NCBI GenBank assembly: GCA_040080075.1 | Contig: JBEBJD010000085.1 | Location: 1 to 11,560 of the forward strand | Length of the DNA: 11,560 nucleotides | From: JANNFX01 sp040080075 | Lineage (GTDB): Bacteria; Pseudomonadota; Alphaproteobacteria; Rhizobiales; Hyphomicrobiaceae | Direction: 5' to 3' | Part shown: in pieces, positions 5,918 through 11,560 of the stretch | Layout: every line of letters starts with the position of its first letter | Position numbering within the stretch: position 1 is the stretch's first letter | Notes under the pieces: generated by a model | Seen by the model: only the letters and a program-made list of their open reading frames with translations | Database searches by the model: none | What the model was told of the DNA's origin: nothing | Position numbers and translations under genes: made by a program

Positions 5918-6085
5918 ATGACGGAACGCACCGCACGCAAGGTAGAAATCCAGAAGAAAAAGGCTCGCCGCGCTATCCCCCGCGCCGCCGTCTCCCGCAA
6001 CCAGGGCAATACAGCTGCCGTTCGCAAGCGTCTCAAGAAGGCTTCCGGCAAGGCGCGCGCCACCAAAGCAGCCGCTAAAGCCTAA
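5918..6085 (+). CDS. Very basic 55-residue protein (histone H1-like composition)
   Basis: ATG at 5918 to TAA at 6083-6085 encodes a 55-residue protein beginning MTERTARKVEIQKKKARRAI and ending KKASGKARATKAAAKA. About one third of residues are Lys or Arg, there is no Cys, Trp, Tyr or Phe, and the C-terminal half is Lys/Ala/Arg-rich like bacterial histone H1-type tails. AGGA lies 9 nt upstream, a good ribosome binding site. Composition suggests nucleic-acid binding (nucleoid or ribosome associated); this is inference from composition only and I do not recognise a family. It has its own candidate promoter and lies 141 bp after the DedA genes. Confidence 0.75.
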   Translation: MTERTARKVEIQKKKARRAIPRAAVSRNQGNTAAVRKRLKKASGKARATKAAAKA

Positions 6086-6394
6086 GCGAAGCCCGTTTCA
6101 CTTGATAAAATTGAAGTCGCGTGATCGTATTGCGTGACGAGGGTGCCTTTTTGCCTCATCCTGGTGCCCTCAGGACCGGCCGTGGTTTAGCCCAACCATT
6201 TGATGGGGCTGCTTACGAAGCGCAAAACGTCCCGCAAGCCTGTCCGGGGGTGCCTCACTTGCACAAATCCCGGCCGCGCGGCATTTTGGGGCCGCAGCCG
6301 GACCTATGGCTGTGCAAAAATAGTAGCTCGCTGGCAGTGGAACGGCGTCCACATTGGCCTGCCGGTCGCGCTTAACCGTCCGAGGACCCGCTTT
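6086..6394. other. 309-bp region upstream of the L,D-transpeptidase, with a hairpin
   Basis: No supported gene. The transpeptidase frame is open back to 6200, but that part lacks a signal peptide and is Arg/Cys-rich, as expected of non-coding sequence. A two-part hairpin lies at 6270-6301: CCGGC/GCCGG outside and GCGGC/GCCGC inside, with an 8-nt loop. It has no T-run and could be a 3' structure of the small basic gene or a leader structure of the next gene. Confidence 0.4.
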
Positions 6395-6979
6395 ATGCCG
6401 AAAAGTCTGACCCAGCTACAGGGTGCAGCGCGCACCGCGACAGCTTTCATCATAGCCATTGTGGCGCTGACTTTGGCGCCGGGCCGCGCGCAAGCACAGG
6501 AGTTCTTCTCATTTTTGTGGGGCGGCGGAGCACGTGAAGTGGTCGCGTTTAACCCGAAGTATTCGGCTCGCCAGTTGATCGTGTCGTTTGGGGACCGGAA
6601 GCTTTATTGGGTCCATAGACAAGGGGAGGCGATCAGCTATCCCATAGCCGTGCCGCGCGAGCAGAGCCGTTGGGCAGGAGTGACTTCGGTTTCTTCTAAA
6701 AAGGTCAATCCGTCGTGGACACCGACACCGGATATGCGCGCGGAAAATCCGCGGCTGCCAGCCTTCGTTCCAGGAGGGCACCCTATGAACCCGCTGGGTG
6801 TGCGCGCACTCTATTTGGGCGCAAGCTCTTATCGCATCCATGGCACCGACGCGCCATGGACCATTGGTTCGGCAGTCTCGAAGGGCTGCATCCGGATGTA
6901 CAACGAGGATGTGCTCGATCTTTATCCGCGCGTTCCGCTGGGCACCAAAGTGACGGTGACGTGGCAGAAGTTCCATTAG
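6395..6979 (+). CDS. Periplasmic L,D-transpeptidase (YkuD domain)
   Basis: A 194-residue protein. Residues about 12-34 form a signal peptide (ARTATAFIIAIVALTLAPGRAQA). Residues about 58-190 are a YkuD catalytic domain: QLIVSFGDRKLYWVHRQGEAISYPIAV, VNPSWTPTPDM (104-114), then RIHGTDAPWTIGSAVSKGCIRMYNEDVLDLY (147-177). His149 and the Cys165 of S-x-GC-x-R-M-x-N are the expected catalytic pair. Such enzymes make 3-3 peptidoglycan cross-links or attach outer-membrane proteins to peptidoglycan; which applies here cannot be told. ATG 6395 is chosen because GAGGA lies 8 nt upstream and it directly precedes the signal peptide. The gene ends 25 bp before a strong bidirectional terminator. Confidence 0.94.
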   Translation: MPKSLTQLQGAARTATAFIIAIVALTLAPGRAQAQEFFSFLWGGGAREVVAFNPKYSARQLIVSFGDRKLYWVHRQGEAISYPIAVPREQSRWAGVTSVSSKKVNPSWTPTPDMRAENPRLPAFVPGGHPMNPLGVRALYLGASSYRIHGTDAPWTIGSAVSKGCIRMYNEDVLDLYPRVPLGTKVTVTWQKFH

Positions 6980-7004
6980 TTCCCTAATGCTAACCACAAA
7001 ACGG

Positions 7005-7033
7005 AAAGGCCGCACTTTGGGGGTGCGGCCTTT
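7005..7033. terminator. Bidirectional intrinsic terminator
   Basis: AAAGGCCGCAC (7005-7015) and GTGCGGCCTTT (7023-7033) form a perfect 11-bp stem with a 7-nt loop. The A/T ends give a short U tract in either direction. It lies between the convergent transpeptidase and SpeD-like genes and should serve both. Confidence 0.85.
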
Positions 7034-7061
7034 GTAATTGTAGCAAGCGAAGCTGACGCCC

Positions 7062-7622
7062 TCAGGCCGCTTTAGCACGCAGTGCTTTGCCAGCGCCAAT
7101 CTGCGATGCCTTACGTTTTGATACGCCCGAAAGCTGCACCACTGGCGCACGCATGCGGGCCAGTTCAGCCTCAGAGCGCTGCTTCTTTAAGGTCACTTCG
7201 CGCGCCGCGAATGCATCGGCAAAGCCGGTCATTGCCACGTCTGGACGAATGTCCGAACGGCTTACGATGTCGACCGCGACGAGCCCTTTGGCGGGGCACG
7301 CGTGAATCGTTACGTGACCATCGGAGAGTACGGCCGAGCCCGTCATCCAGCCGCGCTGATTGGCGCGGCGAACGCCGATCGACTGCACGTTGGCTTTGAC
7401 AAATGCGAGTGCTTCGCCAAGCGCGCACTCCACCGATTTGCCCGACCCAATTGCCTTGGCGCCGGACAGGTCGATGATCAGGTGCGAGCTGTGAACGCAG
7501 ACGCCGTCTTCGATACGATCCCCATGCAGAACCTGCACTTGATCGATAGAGTCTTCCTCTTGGGCGGGGCTTGAACGAGTCAAGTCCATCCCCAATTGGA
7601 AGAGGGTGTCGTTATAGGCCAT
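7062..7622 (-). CDS. SpeD-like protein lacking the self-processing serine
   Basis: A 186-residue protein. Residues about 46-145 match the S-adenosylmethionine decarboxylase (SpeD, class 1B) fold: SSHLIIDLSGA (45-55), a helix ALGEALAFVKANVQSIGV, then AVLSDGHVTIHACPAKGLVAVDIV (97-120), aligning without gaps to the family VLAESHxxIHTWPExxYAAVDVFTC. In T. maritima SpeD, Ser63 self-cleaves to make the pyruvoyl cofactor and His68 and Cys83 are catalytic. Here these positions are Gly102, His107 and Arg122, and the preceding Glu is Asp101. AdoMet decarboxylase activity is therefore unlikely. The N-terminus MAYNDTLFQLGMDLT resembles that of alphaproteobacterial SpeD proteins as I recall them; the last ~40 residues are Lys/Ala-rich. 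GGGAGGG upstream of ATG 7622 is a strong ribosome binding site, so it appears to be expressed, perhaps as a regulatory or structural homologue. Confidence 0.75.
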   Translation of the reverse strand: MAYNDTLFQLGMDLTRSSPAQEEDSIDQVQVLHGDRIEDGVCVHSSHLIIDLSGAKAIGSGKSVECALGEALAFVKANVQSIGVRRANQRGWMTGSAVLSDGHVTIHACPAKGLVAVDIVSRSDIRPDVAMTGFADAFAAREVTLKKQRSEAELARMRAPVVQLSGVSKRKASQIGAGKALRAKAA

Positions 7623-7731
7623 GTGACCCTCCCCAACCAGCAGACAGATTTTTGACCCATCCGCTCCTTACCTTGGGGGTTTGGGGATTGTGTCCTTGAC
7701 CTTAAGGGCAGTCGAACGAACGAGAGCGGCG

Positions 7732-7760
7732 TATATGAGGCCAGAGCCCCCCCTACGCAA
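7732..7760 (-). promoter_or_regulatory. Candidate promoter of the SpeD-like gene
   Basis: On the minus strand, TTGCGT (7760-7755) and CATATA (7737-7732) are separated by 17 nt, about 110 nt upstream of ATG 7622. Confidence 0.4.
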
Positions 7761-7766
7761 GAAGAA

Positions 7767-7786
7767 ATTTGCGTGGAGGCGCAAAT
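7767..7786 (-). terminator. Candidate terminator of the AsmA-family gene
   Basis: ATTTGCG (7767-7773) and CGCAAAT (7780-7786) form a 7-bp stem with a 6-nt loop. On the minus strand it is followed by TTCTTCTT, a passable U-rich tract, about 100 nt after the AsmA stop codon. Confidence 0.5.
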
Positions 7787-7889
7787 AATTTTTGCGGCAA
7801 ACCTGTGACGTTTTACGACCACTTAACCTTTGATCGGCCGGACAGTCCCGAACTGGCTCTCATAGCCGTTTCCGGGTGCGCAATGGCAC

Positions 7890-10502
7890 TTATGGCTGCT
7901 TCAAGAACTGATCGAGCAGTTGCTTGGCACTGGGCTTGGGCTGGGCTTGAGGTGCTGTTGTGCCCGTCCCGCTGGGTTGCTGGGCCCCAGGCGCAGGTCC
8001 TTGTTGCTGTCCGCCACCCAGAATGCTTTTCAGGGCATCTCCGGCATTCTTGCCTTTGAGCTGCTTGCCGATCTCCTTGATCGTATCGACGGCCTTGTTG
8101 GGGTCCGAGAGAATGCCCTTGAGGTCGGGTGTGTACTCCACGTTGCTCCATGGGCCGTGCACGCGCACCGGTACCTCGAGGCCCTGCTCGGTTCCAGCAC
8201 CTCCTTGACCCGCCAGGCTCGAAACAAGTTTAGGGCGCATCATGTAGTCCACCTGCTGTGTGCCAACCATCACGTTGCCTGCTCCAGTCAAGCGCAGTAA
8301 CGGACTGACGAGGCGCAGATCCTGATTGCTGGCAACGCCATTGACGATGGTCCAGGTCGATGCCAGCTCGCTGAAATCTGTTTTTTCCGTAGGCGAGGTT
8401 TTGAGCCCGCTGAGCTTGCCTTGAGTGATGCCGCGGATCATTCCGGCCACGTTGAGTCCGTTGACGGCGCCATCGGCAAAGGTGAAATCTCCCTTACCGT
8501 TGAGGGCATTCATCAGTTGGTTCTGGTTGCCGCCCTGACCAGCCACAGCCAACGTCAATTTGGCTTTGCCAGAAAGTTTATCGAAGCCAGCGGCATCGGT
8601 CAGAAATGGGAGAGAATCTATGCCATCAAATGACAGGTTAGCTCCGGCACTCGCAGTTTTGGCAGATGTGCCATCAAGTGTAATGAAGCCGCGTCCGTGC
8701 CCGCCATAGAGCTGGATGTCGTCAAAGTTCGTTTTCATCACCTTGTTTTTAAGCGTGACAGTCAATTGTGACTGACCGACTTTGATGTCCTGATACAAAA
8801 GCCGCCCGACCGAGAGCTTGGCATCGGCATCGGCAGCGTCCAGACCCGAAAGATCAATCGGGTCCGTGCTCCAGCCTTCCCGCTTGGTGTAACCCTGCAC
8901 GCGCGGGCCAGGTGCAGCGGGTGCTGCATCCTTGAGCAGATCCTCGATTGACTGGGCGGACGTGGCCTCGCCCGCTGGATTGACCTTGCCGCCTTCAGGG
9001 GCTGCTGCGGGCTTAGATTTTACCTTAGGCCCGGCAACCGCATCACCGCCGCCATGGCCGATATATTTATTGAGGTCGAGTTCGTCGACCGTCAGTGTCG
9101 TTCTAATATACGGGCGTTCGCCCTGCGTTTCGACTGTCACCTGGCCCTTGGCCGTAGCGCCGTCCAAGGCGATATTGGCTCCTGTCAGGCTTATCGACTT
9201 GGCGGTGGCGCGCAGTTGGCCGCTCGCCTCAAACGGTCCATAGCCTTTCGCTCGTGGCAATTGGCTGCCAAGCCATTTTGCGAGTGCTCTCACCGAGGGT
9301 GACTTAGAACTTAGCGTGCCTTCGACGTCATAGCCGTCACGCAGTGTCAGCGAGCCGTTGAATTGAGCGCTGGCGGGTGCACTCGCTATGTCGAGTGCGA
9401 CGCGGGCGGGCTTGTCCTCCATGATCGACTTGAGCGAAGTCAGCGTCAGATCGACATCGACCTTTTGTCCCTTCCAGTTGAGATCACCCTTGGCGTTGAG
9501 GGGCTGGCGCAGATCCGACAGACCGACTTTCATATTGATGGCTGAGGCTTCCTGAACGGCGCCAGATACCGCATCGGAATAACGCACGGTGCCATTGTCG
9601 ATGCGCACGTTGCCAAAGTGCAGTTGTTGAATGCTGGCAAGGGACTGCCCGGGCGCGGCCTGCGCTGGCGCACCCGTGGTGGGCAGTGTGCCGGGTGGCG
9701 CGTCGGTAGCGGATGGTGGCGCGGTCGCTTGGGCAGGAATTTGGGCCTGCGCCAGTTTTACCGGCCTTGCATCCGGGCGAGCGGCAAACTCCCAGCTCTT
9801 GCGGCCCTGCTTGTCCGCATAAAGCTCGAACACGGGTTTATCTAAGATAATGCGTTCAACATAAACTTCGCGCTTTAGGAGCGGCAGAATGCGTACCGAG
9901 ACATCGAGACCGTCCATCGTAATGAGCGGTTTGCCGGACATGCCGGGCGGCGCTGACAGGGACACCTCGCGCATCGACACGCCGATACTGGGATAAATTG
10001 TAAACGATGCGGGGCCTGCGATTTTGAGATCGCGTCCCGTGTTGGCCTTGACCTCGGCAATGATCTTGTCGCGCACCATATCGGCAGGGGCATTCAAGAC
10101 AAAGTATGCCGCTCCCGCTCCAGCGACGAGCAAGAGCGCAACGAGTCCGAGCAGAACTCCTTTGAGAAAACCAAATCGTTTACGTGCGGGCTGTCTGCCT
10201 CCGCCTCCACCTCCGCCGGCGGGTGGGCCCGTGCGCATGGGTGGCTGGTGCGGCCGCTGTGGCTGTCCATAACCCATAGGCTGGGGAGCCTGCTGCTGCC
10301 CATAAGGCTGCTGGCCGTATTGGCCGGGCTGTGGCGGTCTTGGCGCCTGTAGCGGCGGCCATTGACCCTGTGGCGGTGGCCACTGTCCCTGCTGCGGCGG
10401 GCGTTGCCCGTGTTGCGGCGGACCGCTGCGTTCGTCACGCGGGGGGTAGCCGTCTAAGGGTGGCAAGGGGGGCGGACTACCGGGTGGTTTTTCGTTGGCC
10501 AT
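7890..10502 (-). CDS. AsmA-family protein with Pro/Gln-rich N-terminal extension
   Basis: An 870-residue protein. Residues 1-106 are a cytoplasmic low-complexity region rich in Pro, Gln and Gly, with short QGQWPP-type repeats and a run of seven Gly. Residues about 107-135 hold RKR and a membrane helix (FLKGVLLGLVALLLVAGAGAAYFVL). The periplasmic part begins with NAPADMVRDKIIAEVKANTGRDLKIAGPASF and ITMDGLDVSVRILPLLKREVYVERIILDKPVFEL, typical of AsmA N-terminal domains. The C-terminal third (GMIRGITQGKLSGLKTSPTEKTDFSELASTWTIVNGV, LRLTGAGNVMVGTQQVDYMMRP, VRVHGPWSNVEYTPDLKGIL) is the conserved AsmA C-terminal region. AsmA-like proteins keep the outer membrane in order and several are thought to carry phospholipids between membranes. 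ATG 10502 is preferred (GGA 6 nt upstream); ATG 10508 and GTG 10550 are also in frame. Confidence 0.93.
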   Translation of the reverse strand: MANEKPPGSPPPLPPLDGYPPRDERSGPPQHGQRPPQQGQWPPPQGQWPPLQAPRPPQPGQYGQQPYGQQQAPQPMGYGQPQRPHQPPMRTGPPAGGGGGGGRQPARKRFGFLKGVLLGLVALLLVAGAGAAYFVLNAPADMVRDKIIAEVKANTGRDLKIAGPASFTIYPSIGVSMREVSLSAPPGMSGKPLITMDGLDVSVRILPLLKREVYVERIILDKPVFELYADKQGRKSWEFAARPDARPVKLAQAQIPAQATAPPSATDAPPGTLPTTGAPAQAAPGQSLASIQQLHFGNVRIDNGTVRYSDAVSGAVQEASAINMKVGLSDLRQPLNAKGDLNWKGQKVDVDLTLTSLKSIMEDKPARVALDIASAPASAQFNGSLTLRDGYDVEGTLSSKSPSVRALAKWLGSQLPRAKGYGPFEASGQLRATAKSISLTGANIALDGATAKGQVTVETQGERPYIRTTLTVDELDLNKYIGHGGGDAVAGPKVKSKPAAAPEGGKVNPAGEATSAQSIEDLLKDAAPAAPGPRVQGYTKREGWSTDPIDLSGLDAADADAKLSVGRLLYQDIKVGQSQLTVTLKNKVMKTNFDDIQLYGGHGRGFITLDGTSAKTASAGANLSFDGIDSLPFLTDAAGFDKLSGKAKLTLAVAGQGGNQNQLMNALNGKGDFTFADGAVNGLNVAGMIRGITQGKLSGLKTSPTEKTDFSELASTWTIVNGVASNQDLRLVSPLLRLTGAGNVMVGTQQVDYMMRPKLVSSLAGQGGAGTEQGLEVPVRVHGPWSNVEYTPDLKGILSDPNKAVDTIKEIGKQLKGKNAGDALKSILGGGQQQGPAPGAQQPSGTGTTAPQAQPKPSAKQLLDQFLKQP

Positions 10503-10714
10503 GGCCATTCCAATGTTTGGCTCAGTGCTTAACCCGGAAAGGGACGGCACCGCAGAATCGTGAGCAAACAGTATAGGTTGAGATTATGTCATTGGGAGAC
10601 AAACGCATAAGGGAAAGGCGGGACAGTTTTTCCAACGCGGCGTAATTCCTACTGCCGCAATGGCGCCACGGCGGCCCACGCCGCCGCCAAAATTGCGCCG
10701 GGCTTTCGACACCC

Positions 10715-10749
10715 GAATCAGACAGATTCAACCTATGAGTGAATCTGTC
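10715..10749. promoter_or_regulatory. Inverted repeat around the nuclease start codon with three GANTC sites
   Basis: GACAGATTCA (10721-10730) and TGAATCTGTC (10740-10749) are perfect 10-bp reverse complements with a 9-nt spacer that contains the ATG (10735-10737). GANTC sites occur at 10715-10719, 10725-10729 and 10741-10745. In RNA the start codon would sit in the loop of a 10-bp hairpin; in DNA it is an operator-like dyad with methylation sites in both arms. Confidence 0.55.
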
Positions 10750-11445
10750 CCCCATACTGTACTTCGCCGCCAAGTGGCTTCTGCGCTTGCCGGCGTTGCC
10801 GCAATGTTTTTGTCGTCCTCCACGCCCGATGCGGCTGTGAAGCCCCAGCCGGCCATCACCGGACGGGCCATCGTCATCGACGGCGATACCCTCGATATCG
10901 GCGGGCAGCGTGTGCGCCTGGAAGGGATCGACGCACCTGAAACGAGCCAGACCTGCGGCCGGGCCTGGGTAGGGTGGTGGAGTTGCGGCAAGACCGCTTC
11001 CAAAGCTCTGGGGTCCCTGATTGGCGACCGCCGGGTCGATTGCCAGAGCCAGGGCCGCGACAAGTACGGCCGCATTCTAGGCATATGCACGGTTGGCGGG
11101 GATGAATTAAACGCGGCCATGGTTCGCACCGGCATGGCTTGGGCATTCGTCAAGTATTCAACGGCTTACATAGCACTGGAAGCTCAGGCCAAGGCCGCCA
11201 AAGCAGGCGTTTGGCAGGGCGAAGCGGAAGCGCCATGGCTGTACCGGCAGGCACGCTGGCAGACCGCTGAACAGGTTGCCCCAGACGGCTGCGCTATCAA
11301 AGGCAATGTCACCGGTCAGGGCCACATCTATCATATGCCGTGGAGCCCTTGGTACGGGAAGGTCAAGGTTGAGGCGGCCAAGGGGGAACGCTGGTTCTGT
11401 TCCGAAACCGAGGCCCAAAAGGCTGGCTGGCGCGGGGTCTACTAG
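10735..11445 (+). CDS. Exported thermonuclease-like protein (SNase domain)
   Basis: A 236-residue protein. Residues about 10-34 look like a signal peptide (LRRQVASALAGVAAMFLSSSTPDAA). Residues about 41-165 are a staphylococcal nuclease domain. The active-site residues of S. aureus nuclease are all present: D19, D21, R35, D40, E43 and R87 correspond to D49, D51 (IDGDT), R61, D66, E69 (RLEGIDAPE) and R113 (DKYGR). The C-terminal extension GCAIKGNVTGQGHIYHMPWSPWYGKVKVEAAKGERWFCSETEAQKAGWR (185-233) is a known accompaniment of alphaproteobacterial thermonucleases. It should cut DNA or RNA outside the cytoplasm. ATG 10735 gives a clean signal peptide; the frame extends to ATG 10660 but neither start has a clear ribosome binding site. 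It is divergent from the AsmA gene. Confidence 0.92.
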   Translation: MSESVPHTVLRRQVASALAGVAAMFLSSSTPDAAVKPQPAITGRAIVIDGDTLDIGGQRVRLEGIDAPETSQTCGRAWVGWWSCGKTASKALGSLIGDRRVDCQSQGRDKYGRILGICTVGGDELNAAMVRTGMAWAFVKYSTAYIALEAQAKAAKAGVWQGEAEAPWLYRQARWQTAEQVAPDGCAIKGNVTGQGHIYHMPWSPWYGKVKVEAAKGERWFCSETEAQKAGWRGVY

Positions 11446-11484
11446 GGTCGTTCCGGTCATGGTTGAATCGTGGAACGACCCTAG
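11442..11484 (+). terminator. Intrinsic terminator overlapping the nuclease stop codon
   Basis: CTAGGGTCGTTCC (11442-11454) and GGAACGACCCTAG (11472-11484) form a perfect 13-bp stem with a 17-nt loop. The TAG stop codon (11443-11445) lies in the left arm, and CTCTTTGTTTT follows as an interrupted U tract. Confidence 0.8.
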
Positions 11485-11498
11485 CTCTTTGTTTTGCC

Positions 11499-11555
11499 GT
11501 GCTTCTTGCCGGGAAAGCTGCTCACACTTTTCCCGGAAGCACTCTGAAGCACTCT
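11499..11555. repeat. Second hairpin and tandem 10-bp repeat at the window end
   Basis: GTGCTT plus CCGGGAAA (11499-11516, with a 4-nt bulge) pairs with TTTCCCGGAAGCAC (11529-11542) around a 12-nt loop. The right arm runs into two tandem copies of GAAGCACTCT (11536-11545, 11546-11555). No gene is supported here; it may be the terminator of a convergent gene lying beyond the window. Confidence 0.5.
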
Positions 11556-11560
11556 AGTGA

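Noticed and set aside
5773..6078. 101-residue plus-strand frame over the region after the DedA genes
   Set aside because: It covers the small basic gene in a different frame, has no recognisable features, and lacks a ribosome binding site, whereas the 5918 frame has one.
6200..6394. N-terminal extension of the L,D-transpeptidase
   Set aside because: The signal peptide and the GAGGA site both point to ATG 6395; the extension is Arg/Cys-rich and would bury the signal peptide.

Overview
The window looks like a chromosomal segment of an alphaproteobacterium, probably Hyphomicrobiales or a near relative. The evidence is high-moderate GC, many GTG starts, and several small conserved alphaproteobacterial protein types: a short Sel1-repeat protein, a lipoprotein with an LNCVDDSFGC motif, and a SpeD-like protein starting MAYNDTLFQLGMDLT. 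GANTC (CcrM-type) sites also cluster near two gene starts. I see no phage, transposon, CRISPR or integrase signal. The genus assignment is inference.

Layout, left to right. (1) 1-169, minus: N-terminal part of a cytochrome b561. (2) 412-503, minus: tRNA-Ser(GCU), with a good promoter and a 20-bp palindrome upstream. (3) 700-1356, plus: exported Cys-rich hypothetical protein, convergent across paired GC-rich hairpins with a Sel1 protein (1474-1743, minus). (4) 2138-2428, plus: small lipoprotein, convergent with a quinone oxidoreductase (2458-3426, minus). The oxidoreductase is divergent from a second lipoprotein (3661-4092, plus). (5) 4207-5776, plus: two adjacent DedA-family genes carrying three DedA-like domains. 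(6) 5918-6085, plus: very basic 55-residue protein not seen by simple ORF length cut-offs. (7) 6395-6979, plus: L,D-transpeptidase, ending at a bidirectional terminator facing a SpeD-like protein (7062-7622, minus). (8) 7890-10502, minus: AsmA-family protein with an unusual Pro/Gln-rich cytoplasmic N-terminus. (9) 10735-11445, plus: exported thermonuclease-like protein, divergent from the AsmA gene and ending in a strong hairpin.

Much of the content is cell-envelope related: DedA membrane proteins (lipid-carrier or phospholipid transport), AsmA (inter-membrane lipid homeostasis), an L,D-transpeptidase (peptidoglycan or outer-membrane attachment), two lipoproteins and an exported nuclease. Apart from the DedA pair the genes appear to be separate transcription units.

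The observations most worth following are: a SpeD homologue that has lost the self-processing Ser and catalytic Cys; three DedA domains whose key charged residues are lost in a complementary pattern; two clusters of three GANTC sites at gene starts, one inside a perfect 10-bp inverted repeat with the start codon in its loop; and a small basic protein whose ribosome binding site directly abuts a perfect palindrome.
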